A DNA stretch of 64,000 nucleotides from JBMORL01 sp049322335 (GTDB lineage Bacteria; Bacteroidota; Bacteroidia; Flavobacteriales_D; UBA2798), in the NCBI GenBank assembly GCA_049322335.1, contig JBMORL010000036.1, positions 62,001 to 126,000 of the forward strand, in the 5' to 3' direction. Made by a program: the position numbers and the translations under genes. Positions 24,896 to 35,227 of this stretch are shown in pieces. How positions within the stretch are numbered: the first letter of the stretch is position 1; each line of letters begins with the position of its first letter. The notes under the pieces are model-generated. The model was given only the letters and a program-made list of their open reading frames with translations. It was not told the origin of the DNA and did not search any database.

Positions 24896-25368
24896 CAGCG
24901 GGAAATGTCAAGGATTTCGAATGTCATTACACCAGCAGGAGTTTTTACTTCCGCTTTTTCTCCTTTGGCTTTTCCCATCAATCCTTTTCCAATAGGCGAA
25001 TCGATAGATATTTTTCCTTCTTTGAGATTGGCTTCATTTTCGGCCACCAGTGTATAGGAAAATGTAGCATTGTTGGCTACATTTTTAATTTTCACTTTCG
25101 AGAGGATAAATACTTTTGACGTATCTACTTTTGTTTCATCAATCTCCCTTGAGTTGGCAATAATATCTTCCAGTTTGGCAATTTTCATTTCCAGCAATCC
25201 CTGCGCTTCTTTGGCGGCATCATATTCTGCATTTTCTGAAAGATCGCCTTTATCCCTGGCTTCCGCGATTTGTGCAGAGATACGGGGACGCTCCACGGTC
25301 TTCATTTGATGAAGTTCGTCTTTAAGTTTTTGTAGTCCTTCTTTGGTAAGGTAAGTTATCTGAGCCAT
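24895..25368 (-). CDS. greA: transcription elongation factor GreA
   Basis: 157 residues, normal. It enters the RNA polymerase secondary channel to cleave backtracked RNA. The coiled-coil (about 1-75) has LTKEGLQKLKDELHQMK and the tip acids in RDKGDLSENAEYDAAKE; the C-terminal FKBP-like domain shows SPIGKGLMGKAKGEKAEVKTP. First gene of a greA-HIT unit. Confidence 0.96.
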   Translation of the reverse strand: MAQITYLTKEGLQKLKDELHQMKTVERPRISAQIAEARDKGDLSENAEYDAAKEAQGLLEMKIAKLEDIIANSREIDETKVDTSKVFILSKVKIKNVANNATFSYTLVAENEANLKEGKISIDSPIGKGLMGKAKGEKAEVKTPAGVMTFEILDISR

Positions 25369-25400
25369 AGCAATCAGTTTGATGTGGGGACAAAAAAATA

Positions 25401-25425
25401 CGAATCCCCAAATTTCGGGGATTCG
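25401..25425 (-). terminator. terminator of the surface-protein operon
   Basis: Nine-base perfect stem CGAATCCCC/GGGGATTCG; on the minus strand it is followed by TATTTTTTT. It closes the 34537-25450 operon and insulates greA. Confidence 0.85.
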
Positions 25426-25449
25426 TTTTACTATGTAAAATTAAAAAAT

Positions 25450-26523
25450 TTATTTGATATCGATACGAATACCAATGTTGTGTGTTCCATTGAAGGGATT
25501 GGTAAAACGGTAGCCATAATCAATAGCTATATGGTTTCCTTTTTCACCGGCAATCCAGTCGATTGATACACCAGCGGTAGGGCCATTAAAGGCATTGGAG
25601 CTAACTCCCAGTTCCTTGCTCAGAAGTCCTTTTTCATAAACATATCCTGCACGGGCATTAAAAGAAGCTTTTTTAAGCGTGTAGCCATAATCCACACCTA
25701 TTCTCCACTGATCTTTTGAAAAAGAATTGGATCCATAGGAACCAGCCAGGGTAAGTTTTTGTGTTTCACCCAGCAGGAAATCATACGATGCACCGATATT
25801 GAGCTGAGAGGGCATTTCAAATTTATTTGTCCTTTGTTCGGTAGTAATCTGCGCTCCTGTAGCTACAATCTGGCTAAGTACTGAAAAACCATCACCTTCA
25901 TATACCATTGGAGGCCCAACATTTTTCAGTGTGATACCCATTTTTATCTGGTCTTTTTCACCGGTTACGTAACGGATACCGGCATCAAATGCAATTCCAC
26001 CGGCCTTGGCATTACTTATACCCTCATTTACTGCTTTTACGGTAAATCCTCCATAAATGCTATTAGAAAATTCTTTGGCATAAGAAAGTCCGATAACCAT
26101 GTAACGGGGAGAGAAAGTTCCGATATTTCCCTCGGGAAGATCTTCGGTGGTAATGTCTATATCACCAAACCCCATTGACATAAAACTCAAACCCAGAACA
26201 CTGGTTTCACCAATGCGTTGGGCAAGTCCCAATGAATTAACATTGATACCAGACCCGGCCAGCCAGCTGGAACGCACAAAGTTAATTTCGGTTTTAGGTG
26301 TAAAGGCAAGACCCGCTACGTTGATGAATGTAGCTTCAATACCTGTGGTATATGCTACACCGGCATCACCCATAGCTGCACTGCGCGCCCAGGGATTAAT
26401 CAAAAGTTCGGTTGCACCTGCTGATCCAACCCGGTCTTCGTTTCCGGCAAAAGAACCGGTAGCAGAAAATGCTGCTACCAGGCTCATTGCAATTATTTTA
26501 TTTTTCATGTTCATCTTATTCAA
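25450..26523 (-). CDS. PorV/PorQ-family outer-membrane protein
   Basis: 357 residues: signal peptide (about 1-26), then the PorV/PorQ N-terminal signature GSAGATELLINPWARSAAMGDAGVAYTTGIEATFINVAGLAF and a FadL-like barrel ending in NIGIRIDIK. PorV relatives shuttle or hold T9SS cargo. It is the last gene of the operon with the TonB receptor and the 1,403-residue surface protein, 24 bases after the latter, so a dedicated partner for that protein is a fair inference. It differs from the porV at 12510. Confidence 0.85.
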   Translation of the reverse strand: MNKMNMKNKIIAMSLVAAFSATGSFAGNEDRVGSAGATELLINPWARSAAMGDAGVAYTTGIEATFINVAGLAFTPKTEINFVRSSWLAGSGINVNSLGLAQRIGETSVLGLSFMSMGFGDIDITTEDLPEGNIGTFSPRYMVIGLSYAKEFSNSIYGGFTVKAVNEGISNAKAGGIAFDAGIRYVTGEKDQIKMGITLKNVGPPMVYEGDGFSVLSQIVATGAQITTEQRTNKFEMPSQLNIGASYDFLLGETQKLTLAGSYGSNSFSKDQWRIGVDYGYTLKKASFNARAGYVYEKGLLSKELGVSSNAFNGPTAGVSIDWIAGEKGNHIAIDYGYRFTNPFNGTHNIGIRIDIK

Positions 26524-26547
26524 AAGTAAAACTTAACTGGTTTTTGA

Positions 26548-29500
26548 TTAGAAACTTTGCAGGTCTGGCGGACGCAATGCCCCGAACCATTTAAGTATTC
26601 TTTCTCCTACTCCCGGAACATCCACATGTATAATATACACACCGCTGGCGATCGGAATACCTGCCTGGTTTTTCAAATCCCAGTCGATAGACGTAATCGG
26701 AGAGTCTTTTGTGAATGTTCTTACAAGCTGCCCGTTTACACTGAAAATTTTGATCGTACATTGTTCGGGCAGGTTAACAATTTTCACACGTGTGTCTACC
26801 CTGTTTTTCTCGTATGAGCTGTATGCATAATACGGATTGGGTACAACGTTTATGAGTTCGAGCGTAGAGTCAGCGCTTGTTTCATCATTGGTTACAACAG
26901 CCAGGTTATCCAGTGAGAATTTATATAACGGCCTCCAGCCATTGGTAGCTGCAGTAGTGTCTGCTACGTTAGGAGTAGCAAAATTGGTAGAATATCTTTC
27001 ATATTTCTTACCCACTCTTACCTTGATACGTACATCAGTAGGGAACTGTGAAGGATCATTAAAATTATATCCTGCTTCCAGCATAGGCACCATTACCCAA
27101 CGGCAGGAGCGCCATACACGGATGTAGTTTCCTGCATTGATAGTATTAGCAGTATAATTGGTATACATCAGGCGATCATGAATAAATTGTCCTGTTCCGT
27201 CATAGGCAATCATCATAGAAGGACTGATGGTAAAATCTTTGTTCCTGTTTTGGAATACATAGATATAGTGTTTTCCACCGAACAAAGGTTCACCCAAACC
27301 GGTAGCAAGACGGTTAGTGGGATTAAATTTCATATCCCTGCCGTTTTCTCCTGCCAGCCAGGAATCTTCACCAAAGGCCATATTTAAACGCTCACCCGAT
27401 TCAAGGTCAATAGCGTATCCGGGGAACCAACCCATTCCATAGGGTTGTGCTCCGCCAAAATCTCCTTCTGCGGGATTATATCCCACATCACCTGCTTTTA
27501 ACCCGTTCTTATCCACCGAAGGTGATCTTCTGAGTCGTTGTTTTTTAGCAGAGTTTTGTGCCAGCAATTGCTCATCTCCCATTTCAACCACAGGACAACG
27601 GGTCCATTTTGATTTATCGGAAGTGAAAACAATATCAATACTGTTCATGGTTTCCAACTGGTCAGCATTACGCGTATTGCCAAATTCCCTGGCAATGGGT
27701 GAACCGTTAGCATATTCCCTGTTATCACTATCAACATCATTACTTACCGCACAGAGATAATAAGGAGCAATAATTCCTTCCAGTAATGTTTCATAAGTTT
27801 CTTCATCATCCAATCCCAGCCAGTCGTTATAAACGCAAGGATCGTTATAAACATCAGGATAAAGTGTTGCATTACAAGCCTGGTTTTGTGTTCCGCAGCG
27901 TATCCAGTTTTCTGCATTCAATCCCTCGCCATCTTTAACACCGGTAAGCCATCTTTTTGATGAGTCGGCATAAATAATATCAGCTGAAATTAACGGAGGA
28001 AGATTCTGCAGTCCTTTTGGAGTATAGGTTACCTGTTTTATTTCTATAGAAATTCCCAGGTCGAGGATCAGTTTTTCTTCACCGAAATCGATTGTTTTAT
28101 CAGAGCTTACAGAATAAGTTCCCGGTGAATAGGTGGTGCCGTTTATTGTTACTGTAGACAGATTTGTTAATGTCCAATCCGATCCATTTAATGAAGTAAC
28201 AGGAGTTCCGGGATTAAATCTTACTTCAAACTGTCCGGCTATAACTGCAAGAGGATCTACTACCTTAACATTAATTGGTCCTTTTCCTCCCTGGTAAGTA
28301 GCTTCTGCTACCTGGAAGTTGGTTATTATTTGGCTTTCGGTAGCTGAAGTCAGATCAAGGTAAATATTTCCATTTCCTTGTCCTTCTATTCTTGTAATTT
28401 CAGGTCCATCACCATAGTTGGAAAACTGGGCTGTTCCACCTGCTTCGGGAACGGGAATATGCGGTATAGCAGAATAAGCTTTTATTGCACCGGTAGCGGC
28501 CAAACGGCTTTCGATATAAGGAACTTTTTGTCCATCGAGAGCGCTTGGATCGGTTTGGTCGTATTCCTTATATTCATTATAGGCATAAGAAACAGCCATA
28601 TAATAATAGGTTTTGTGATTGATCAGGCGGGCTTGTGTAAACGCATCATTTTGGAAACGGAAACTGTGTTTTATTCCGGCATCTGAACCATTCACCATTT
28701 CATAGGGAACAAGCTGACCGAGATCTTCATCTTTCACAAAATTAATCAATCTCGCAACGCTATCCTGGATATCACATTGTCCTACAAGGCGTGCTTTATC
28801 AGGATCATACAAATCAGCAGAAGAAACGGTTTCGTCTTTCAACTGATAGATTTTATATCCCTGGAAACGATAGCTTGATAAACTATCCTGTTCTGCCTGC
28901 GTTAATCCGGTAGCCACCGAAGTAGGAAGAATAATGAATGGATCTTTTTCTATATAATCCTCATTTGCATTGTTGGAGTTAGCAGGATTAGATACATAAA
29001 GAACGATTTCGCGGTCAAGTTCCTGGGCAGTAATATCCGGTGCATGCGGACCATCAAGAATTTTAAAGCAGTTATCAAACAACGCCTGTGCTTTATCGTC
29101 AGCGAGACGTAACAATTCCACTGACTGGAAAGAGTTTCCTGAAGCGGCACGTGCATATACGACCCCTACTGTAATATTATTTTTTTGACCAGGTGTAAGT
29201 GTAAATGGTCCGGCTGATTGCATAAAACGTCTGTCTGCCGGAACGTTTCCTTCACTCACTTCATCCCAGGGAACGGTAACTACAGGAATTCCTTCTGTAC
29301 CCCAGTTCAGCGGATCTGAATCACCCGGGAACATGTAATCACATTCTACTAATCCGTTAGCAATTGCTCCGGGAGATGTTTGATAAGCAGTACCTCCATA
29401 ATAGAATGGGGTTCCATCCAACCAAATACCGCGCAAATATCTGTAATAGTCGTTTGCGTCATTGGGTTCTCCCTGTGCAGGGCTGGGGGTTACATCCGCA

Positions 29501-30759
29501 CGGAAATAATACAAAAACTTTCTCATACCAAAACGCTCATTGTCCAATACACCATCGCCATAACCAATACCAATTCCTTTATAAGGAATACCTAAACTAT
29601 CCAAGGCATCAGAGATATTGGTGGTTAATGGATTATCGAGATTATCATTATCCTGGTAAGGGCCTTCAAAAAAGTCAATACCAATTGCCGGAGGATTTGC
29701 GCCATAACCTGTAGATCCGGAACAAGCCTCATCATTAGGGTCACCATTATATGAATATCCTAATCCACGCTGAACGTCACAACCTACAAAGTCGTCATTG
29801 GAACATCCTACATCAGGATCTGCCCATTGACCAAAATAAGTATCATAAAGTGTTTGGGTTCCACGATTTCTTAATTCGTAGTTGTAGAAGGTCATGTTAT
29901 TTACCTCATCGCTGGTAGAAAAGGCAAAAGCCTGAGCGCGAATTTCCATACCAATCGGGTCGGCACCGGTTTCGGTGTGGATATTACCTTTATCATTAAA
30001 CACCCACCAATAGGTTTGGTCACCATAAAGTACCACTGTTCTGTCAGCGCCACAAGTCAATTCCTTTTTCAGATCGTACCAGGGATAGTCGGCCGACCCG
30101 TCAGGTGTAGGGTCATAAACAAAATCGTTATCTACATCTTTAAATGGGGCCAGAAGCGGATCGAAGCCTGCATCAAAATTATTTCCGGGCCAGGTAGTAA
30201 TGCTGGCAGGTACAGTGTATCCGGGGAAATTTTCATTCGGGTCACATCCCGGGGTAGCAATACATTCGTTATAGGCAACGAAAGTGGCTACTTCCTGTCG
30301 GTTTACAACATAAAATTTGTCAAACTTTAAACAGGTGGCAGCATCAGTTTCAGCTGTTCCGTCTGTTAAAAGTGGGCCAGGCCAAAAGTCATTTCCTTGT
30401 CTGAAAGTAAGAGCCGCTACTTTTAGCTGGTCATTAAAGTCTTTACCTCCCAGCCAAAGTGCACCGGCAAAAAGAGCGCTTACGCCCGGTCCGTTAGGAT
30501 CATTGGGCACTTCATAAGAAGCAGTTCCGGTTGACCGGTTTTGCCACATACTACCGCCCTGTTCAATCAACGCGCTAACGTTGTTGTATTCGAGTTTGGT
30601 AAGGGCTGTAGCCGGAGCACAACCGGCAGCACGATTCTTCAATGAATTGGTGCCTGGTTTAATTTCTGCGCTTCTGTTGGGATTGATCATTGATGAGGCC
30701 GATCCGGCAATCATCAGTGCTGCAAAAATCCCTACACTTTTTTTAAACTTCCCGTTCAT
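26548..30759 (-). CDS. giant secreted surface protein of a TonB-receptor operon
   Basis: 1,403 residues from the ATG at 30759, preferred over 30786 because MNGKFKKSVGIFAALMIAG is a normal signal peptide. The body is Asp/Asn/Gly/Tyr-rich with many paired Cys (for example CDPNENFPG, DCPWYD-like acid loops), aspartate-rich turns resembling calcium sites, and beta-sandwich-like stretches. The end carries VVPNPYYAYSSYE and CTIKIFSVNGQLVRTF...GVYIIHV, a FlgD/sorting-domain-like module followed by an unusual LRPPDLQSF tail. I do not recognise a catalytic domain. It sits four bases from the TonB receptor stop region, so the two are one transcript. Confidence 0.75.
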   Translation of the reverse strand: MNGKFKKSVGIFAALMIAGSASSMINPNRSAEIKPGTNSLKNRAAGCAPATALTKLEYNNVSALIEQGGSMWQNRSTGTASYEVPNDPNGPGVSALFAGALWLGGKDFNDQLKVAALTFRQGNDFWPGPLLTDGTAETDAATCLKFDKFYVVNRQEVATFVAYNECIATPGCDPNENFPGYTVPASITTWPGNNFDAGFDPLLAPFKDVDNDFVYDPTPDGSADYPWYDLKKELTCGADRTVVLYGDQTYWWVFNDKGNIHTETGADPIGMEIRAQAFAFSTSDEVNNMTFYNYELRNRGTQTLYDTYFGQWADPDVGCSNDDFVGCDVQRGLGYSYNGDPNDEACSGSTGYGANPPAIGIDFFEGPYQDNDNLDNPLTTNISDALDSLGIPYKGIGIGYGDGVLDNERFGMRKFLYYFRADVTPSPAQGEPNDANDYYRYLRGIWLDGTPFYYGGTAYQTSPGAIANGLVECDYMFPGDSDPLNWGTEGIPVVTVPWDEVSEGNVPADRRFMQSAGPFTLTPGQKNNITVGVVYARAASGNSFQSVELLRLADDKAQALFDNCFKILDGPHAPDITAQELDREIVLYVSNPANSNNANEDYIEKDPFIILPTSVATGLTQAEQDSLSSYRFQGYKIYQLKDETVSSADLYDPDKARLVGQCDIQDSVARLINFVKDEDLGQLVPYEMVNGSDAGIKHSFRFQNDAFTQARLINHKTYYYMAVSYAYNEYKEYDQTDPSALDGQKVPYIESRLAATGAIKAYSAIPHIPVPEAGGTAQFSNYGDGPEITRIEGQGNGNIYLDLTSATESQIITNFQVAEATYQGGKGPINVKVVDPLAVIAGQFEVRFNPGTPVTSLNGSDWTLTNLSTVTINGTTYSPGTYSVSSDKTIDFGEEKLILDLGISIEIKQVTYTPKGLQNLPPLISADIIYADSSKRWLTGVKDGEGLNAENWIRCGTQNQACNATLYPDVYNDPCVYNDWLGLDDEETYETLLEGIIAPYYLCAVSNDVDSDNREYANGSPIAREFGNTRNADQLETMNSIDIVFTSDKSKWTRCPVVEMGDEQLLAQNSAKKQRLRRSPSVDKNGLKAGDVGYNPAEGDFGGAQPYGMGWFPGYAIDLESGERLNMAFGEDSWLAGENGRDMKFNPTNRLATGLGEPLFGGKHYIYVFQNRNKDFTISPSMMIAYDGTGQFIHDRLMYTNYTANTINAGNYIRVWRSCRWVMVPMLEAGYNFNDPSQFPTDVRIKVRVGKKYERYSTNFATPNVADTTAATNGWRPLYKFSLDNLAVVTNDETSADSTLELINVVPNPYYAYSSYEKNRVDTRVKIVNLPEQCTIKIFSVNGQLVRTFTKDSPITSIDWDLKNQAGIPIASGVYIIHVDVPGVGERILKWFGALRPPDLQSF

Positions 30760-30790
30760 ACACTTAATTTTTATTTCCAAATCCATTCAA

Positions 30791-33700
30791 TTAAAAGTCA
30801 AATTTCAGACCCAGGCGGATAGTGCGTGGAATTCCATAATTCCAGGGGCTATTCACCTTGAGTGCATAATAATCTCTGTAAGATTGTTCTGAGTTGGTAG
30901 AGGCAATAGCGGCCTGGTAACGAGCATCGGCCAGGTAGCCATCATCATTTGGGTTTCCGGTTGCTCCATACACACCCAAAACGTTTATGTTGTTAAGCAC
31001 ATTAGATACCTGCAGATAAATATTCAGGTTAGCGGTTTTGGGTTTGTCTTCGGCATCTTTACCAAATTTGAGCGTGATGTTTTTGTCAGCCTGCAGATCC
31101 ATTCTGAAAGTTGCAGGTTTACGCGAACCATTTATCTGTCCTTCCAGTGACCCTGAAGCACCTCCGGAAAGCAATGCCTGAGGCGTTACATATTGTGAGG
31201 CACTATAAGGAGTTCCTGATCCGAAATTGCTTACAATATTTACACCTGTATTGGCAAAAATATCTTTTCCGAAAAGTTTCGGCCCGTTGTAATCTTTTCC
31301 TTCGCCATAACGATAATCGATTACCGTTACAAAAGCATGGCGCTGGTCGTAATCATAAGGATAAATCGTACGAAGGTTAGGCAAGCCGGAGTTAACAAGG
31401 TTTACAGCTGAATTAGCATTCGAACCTGTTCCTTCTGCAAACTGAAGGGTATAAGCAGCCCTGAGCGTAAGATTACCTGTTCTTCTAAGGTCGTAAGAAA
31501 TAGTTAATCCTTTTACTGTTCCAAAGTCGAGGTTGGTGTACGTTCTGTATGTTCTTGGATAAGCACCCGTCATACTGAAAAGCGCTACCTGGTTTCTCAA
31601 CTCGCGATAGAATGCTGATATTTTCAGTGAAGAACTTTTTGTAAGCACCTGCTGGAATCCCAACTCATAGTCGATTGTTTTTTCAGGTTTCAGGTCAGGA
31701 TTATTTACCACCACATTTCTTACATCCATAAAATAGTAGTCCATAATATCGAGGCGGTTTCCTGTAGTGGGGCGTTTGGTAAGAACGTCATAGTGCGCAA
31801 AGAAAAGTGCCTCATCACTGATAGGGAAAGAGAAAGCTACGCGGGGCATTACGTTGATCTGTGGTTTATAGTCAGTAAAACCTTTGATCATTTCCTGGTC
31901 TTTATCATCAGGCGCGTTGGGATTTACGAGTAAAGGAGCAACACCTGAAGGGCCATAGATGATTGAAGGGTCGGTAATGGCAGTCCCTTCTGCGTTATAC
32001 CAGTTTCTTCCGTCACGGTATCCATTGATTGTTGTTGGGCTTTCAACATTATCCACATACACTACATAATCATCGCCCATGTTATCGGGGTGTTCACATC
32101 CCACACAAATAGTAGATGCTTCCACTTCACCAACAGTTTTTGCTTCATAAAGAACAAAGCCGTCTTTTAAAACAGGCTGGTTGGCATCAAAACGGTCAAC
32201 ACGCACACCTACGTTAAAGATAAGGTCATCGAAAGCGAATTTATCCATGATATAACCAGCGATATAAATAGGCTGGTAAGGTGCGATAGGACGTGTTTTA
32301 TTTCCGTATTCATCCCTTGCGGTAAAGAAGTCGTTGAAAGAGGGTTTATCTTTTGTTTTGGCCCCGTTATAATCGTAACCGAAATAACTCACATAATTAT
32401 TACCCTGGTTGAGTAATTCGTTTGCACTGAACATATCGAGTGTAAGAATGCTGGGGTCAACGGCATCGATATCAATAAAGTCGAGTCCATCAGGATCATA
32501 TCCTACAAGATTACGAAGATTAAAATCGAAGAAAGACTGCGATTCGATATCATCGCTTGCATCGTATGCACCGGGTGAAGCGTTTAATGGGTTGTAATCA
32601 TAAATAGGAAGAGTTCCGAAATAAGTAATGATTGCATTAGCGGTATCCAATTCCTGCAGGTGTCCTGCGTTGTGGTTACCTGTGAGCTGGCGTGCAAGTG
32701 TCCATAAACCTACCGGAGAAACAGAAAATCCGCGGTCGTCACGCTGTTCATATTCGAATCCGATAGAAACGGCATGATTTCCTATATCAGCGTTACCTGA
32801 TGCTGTGATGCGGAATTGAGTATTATCTGTAACTGAATAACCGTTATAGGTTGTTCCAATGTTATTCCAGAGGTTATATACAGATTGAGGCTGGTCACCG
32901 TTACGAAGTGCATTGGCAGAAAGAATCTGTGTCATGTTTTCGTAGTGATCTTCGGGATCATCATATAAATTATAATACTGGCTGGTAATTGCAGCAAGGT
33001 CGGGATTAACTGCTTCGGCATTGCCATCTCCGTCAAAATCGGGAGCTGCATTAAATGTTACCAGTGTATCCTGGTATCCGTTATGTTCCAGAACGGTGGT
33101 TCCGTTTTTATCAACGGGTTCGTATGATTTCTGGCGATAGGTGATAAACTGTCCTACATAACCATAATTAAATATTTTGTCTTTATGGCGGGGATCCTGT
33201 GACTTTGCATTGTATTTGGAATAATCCACCATCACAGTATAGTAGGCGTTTTTAATTAATGAGGAAGAACTTTCTGAAGATTCTTTGCCTGAATTAAAAC
33301 GCTGGGTGAATCTTCCATAAACACGCCAGGTCAATTCATCTGTTATTCCATTATTCTGATAGTTGAAAAGAGAGTTGTTGAAGTCATAGTTATTATAGTG
33401 TCCGTAATCCATAGAACCTCCGAAAGTGAGGTTAATGAGCGGGCCTGCATTTACATCAATTTTTCCTGCACCGGTAAATGTTTTGGACTGGGCGTTCATC
33501 CTGTAATTTACTTTTTCGAAATCGTTTTGGGTAAGGTAGCTGGTGTTATAGAACACACCTACACCTGTACCTGTTGGGCGTAAAGGATTGGCCACCAGTT
33601 CATCCCTGACTTCGCCTTTTACGCGATACTGATCAATGGCAAAAGGACGGCCATCTACCTGGTCGGTATAGTTGGCAGAGACGAAAAATCCGAGAATGGG

Positions 33701-34537
33701 TTTAACTTTTTTACCGGTACTGTCTTTTTTCATAATCAGCGGCCCGGAAAATGATCCTTCTATAAGGTTAAAGGCATATCTGTCTAAACCAACTGTTTTT
33801 TCACCGAAGCGATAACCGGAGGTAAGGTAATCGATTCCTCCGAAATATTCTTTGGAGGCTCCGCGGGTTGTAATTGAAATTACTCCACCTGTAGCATCAC
33901 CATAGTTAGCAGGAAGACCACCGGTGATTACAGACACCTCTTCAATAGCTGATTTTGGTAGACCTGTACTTCCGCGAACTTTGATACCATCTATAAAGTA
34001 GTAGCTTGCATCCGAGCGTGAACCCCGGATACTGAGGGCTCCGCTTCCTTCCTGTGAATACACTCCGCCTACTGTTGAAGCGATAGCCGTTGCCGAACGT
34101 CCGGGCATTTTAGCGATATCATCGCGTGTAACGGTAGCACCGGAAGCTCCTCCGTCTTTATCGATAAGGGGAACTGCATAATCCACCACAACAAATTCTT
34201 CGAGGGTAACATCTTCAGATACCATCTCAATATCATAGAAGGTTATTTTGTTGGAGGAAATGATCACACCATTGATCTGCATGGGTTTGTATCCCACAAA
34301 AGAAGCTTTGATGGTGTAGGTTCCCGGGGAGATGGAGGCTAATTTGTATTCGCCATCCATATCAGAAGAAGTTCCACCTTTCTGGACGCCATTCTGTTCA
34401 ATGATGACGTTTACAAAGGGGAGCAATTCTCCGGAAGTTTTGTCCTTGATTTTACCCTGGATAGTTCCCTGGCCTTGTCCGAAAGTGATTACGGACGCTG
34501 TGGCAAATGCCACTAACAAACTCAGTCTTCTTAACAT
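30791..34537 (-). CDS. TonB-dependent receptor with carboxypeptidase-like N-terminal domain
   Basis: 1,248 residues. A signal peptide (1-20), then a carboxypeptidase regulatory-like beta-sandwich (about 22-110: GTIQGKIKDKTSGELLPFVNVII...YTIKASFVGYKPMQI), a plug domain (about 125-230 with GRSATAIASTVGGVYSQEG and SIRGSRSDASYYFIDGIKVRG) and a long 22-strand barrel to the end FDF. It would import a nutrient through the outer membrane with TonB-ExbBD energy. No SusD partner follows; instead the next gene encodes a giant secreted protein, so this is not a classical SusCD pair. Substrate unknown. Confidence 0.9.
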   Translation of the reverse strand: MLRRLSLLVAFATASVITFGQGQGTIQGKIKDKTSGELLPFVNVIIEQNGVQKGGTSSDMDGEYKLASISPGTYTIKASFVGYKPMQINGVIISSNKITFYDIEMVSEDVTLEEFVVVDYAVPLIDKDGGASGATVTRDDIAKMPGRSATAIASTVGGVYSQEGSGALSIRGSRSDASYYFIDGIKVRGSTGLPKSAIEEVSVITGGLPANYGDATGGVISITTRGASKEYFGGIDYLTSGYRFGEKTVGLDRYAFNLIEGSFSGPLIMKKDSTGKKVKPILGFFVSANYTDQVDGRPFAIDQYRVKGEVRDELVANPLRPTGTGVGVFYNTSYLTQNDFEKVNYRMNAQSKTFTGAGKIDVNAGPLINLTFGGSMDYGHYNNYDFNNSLFNYQNNGITDELTWRVYGRFTQRFNSGKESSESSSSLIKNAYYTVMVDYSKYNAKSQDPRHKDKIFNYGYVGQFITYRQKSYEPVDKNGTTVLEHNGYQDTLVTFNAAPDFDGDGNAEAVNPDLAAITSQYYNLYDDPEDHYENMTQILSANALRNGDQPQSVYNLWNNIGTTYNGYSVTDNTQFRITASGNADIGNHAVSIGFEYEQRDDRGFSVSPVGLWTLARQLTGNHNAGHLQELDTANAIITYFGTLPIYDYNPLNASPGAYDASDDIESQSFFDFNLRNLVGYDPDGLDFIDIDAVDPSILTLDMFSANELLNQGNNYVSYFGYDYNGAKTKDKPSFNDFFTARDEYGNKTRPIAPYQPIYIAGYIMDKFAFDDLIFNVGVRVDRFDANQPVLKDGFVLYEAKTVGEVEASTICVGCEHPDNMGDDYVVYVDNVESPTTINGYRDGRNWYNAEGTAITDPSIIYGPSGVAPLLVNPNAPDDKDQEMIKGFTDYKPQINVMPRVAFSFPISDEALFFAHYDVLTKRPTTGNRLDIMDYYFMDVRNVVVNNPDLKPEKTIDYELGFQQVLTKSSSLKISAFYRELRNQVALFSMTGAYPRTYRTYTNLDFGTVKGLTISYDLRRTGNLTLRAAYTLQFAEGTGSNANSAVNLVNSGLPNLRTIYPYDYDQRHAFVTVIDYRYGEGKDYNGPKLFGKDIFANTGVNIVSNFGSGTPYSASQYVTPQALLSGGASGSLEGQINGSRKPATFRMDLQADKNITLKFGKDAEDKPKTANLNIYLQVSNVLNNINVLGVYGATGNPNDDGYLADARYQAAIASTNSEQSYRDYYALKVNSPWNYGIPRTIRLGLKFDF

Positions 34538-34578
34538 ACTCGTTAATTAATGTTAATCGTTACTCGCAACAAAGGCCG

Positions 34579-34586
34579 TAAATATA
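34579..34586 (-). promoter_or_regulatory. probable -7 box of the TonB-receptor operon
   Basis: Minus-strand TATATTTA is one base off TAnnTTTG, with a TTTG 17 bases upstream as a -33 candidate; leader about 35 bases. Confidence 0.45.
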
Positions 34587-34589
34587 GAA

Positions 34590-34897
34590 ATTTTTAAACT
34601 GAACAAACAAACATTATTTAAGAAACGGTCAAGTTGTTTGAATTATCGTTTTTGAAGCTCCCTCCATACCGTTGTTTGTTCGAATCAAATTTACCTGGTT
34701 GTACGGGTTTACGGAAATTTTTCCTGCCTAAAAATCCCGATTTTTATACATGTCTATGCTTGTTGCGGGGTTAATGAAAATGATACTTTCCCCAATGGAA
34801 TCAGCTATTCCGGAAGATAAAAAAGGCATCAAAGGATGGTTTTTGCTTTTTGTGGAAACGGTAGCAAATTTTGGGTAACCGGTGAACAGAAAAACAG
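34590..34897. other. intergenic, little seen
   Basis: About 300 bases between the TonB-receptor promoter and the Lys-rich gene end. Another minus-strand TAAATTTG occurs at 34686-34693 as a possible second promoter. No hairpin or small ORF convinced me. Confidence 0.5.
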
Positions 34898-35194
34898 TTA
34901 ATCGCCTTTACTGAAAATGCGTTGCCAGATGGTCTCAGGATTTTTTCCTTTTTTTAAACGTTCTGCTTTTTTTTTGTTCTTTTTCATTCGTTTACGGGTT
35001 TCCTTATCCTGAATCTTTTCGTGTCTTTTTTTGGCTTCCTTTTCCGCTTTTTTTTCTTCTTTTTCCCTTTCTTTTTTCTTTTTTTCGAAATGTTCGTTTT
35101 TGGGCGGATCGGTTTCCTGCGCAAATGAAGCCACAGGCAACATGGCGAATGCAATAAAAAGCGTATTTATCAGTATTATTCTATGAAGGCCCAT
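34898..35194 (-). CDS. secreted lysine/glutamate-rich small protein, unknown
   Basis: 98 residues. Signal peptide to about residue 25 (ending ASFAQ), then about 60 residues almost wholly Lys, Glu and Arg in a single charged-helix pattern, ending NPETIWQRIFSKGD. No family recognised. It probably forms a long helix in the periplasm. Similar in style to the gene at 16049-16282 but not alignable beyond composition. Divergent from the Rieske-like lipoprotein gene. Confidence 0.6.
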   Translation of the reverse strand: MGLHRIILINTLFIAFAMLPVASFAQETDPPKNEHFEKKKKEREKEEKKAEKEAKKRHEKIQDKETRKRMKKNKKKAERLKKGKNPETIWQRIFSKGD

Positions 35195-35227
35195 CAGGAA
35201 TAAATAGTTAACTTTACCATTATAATT

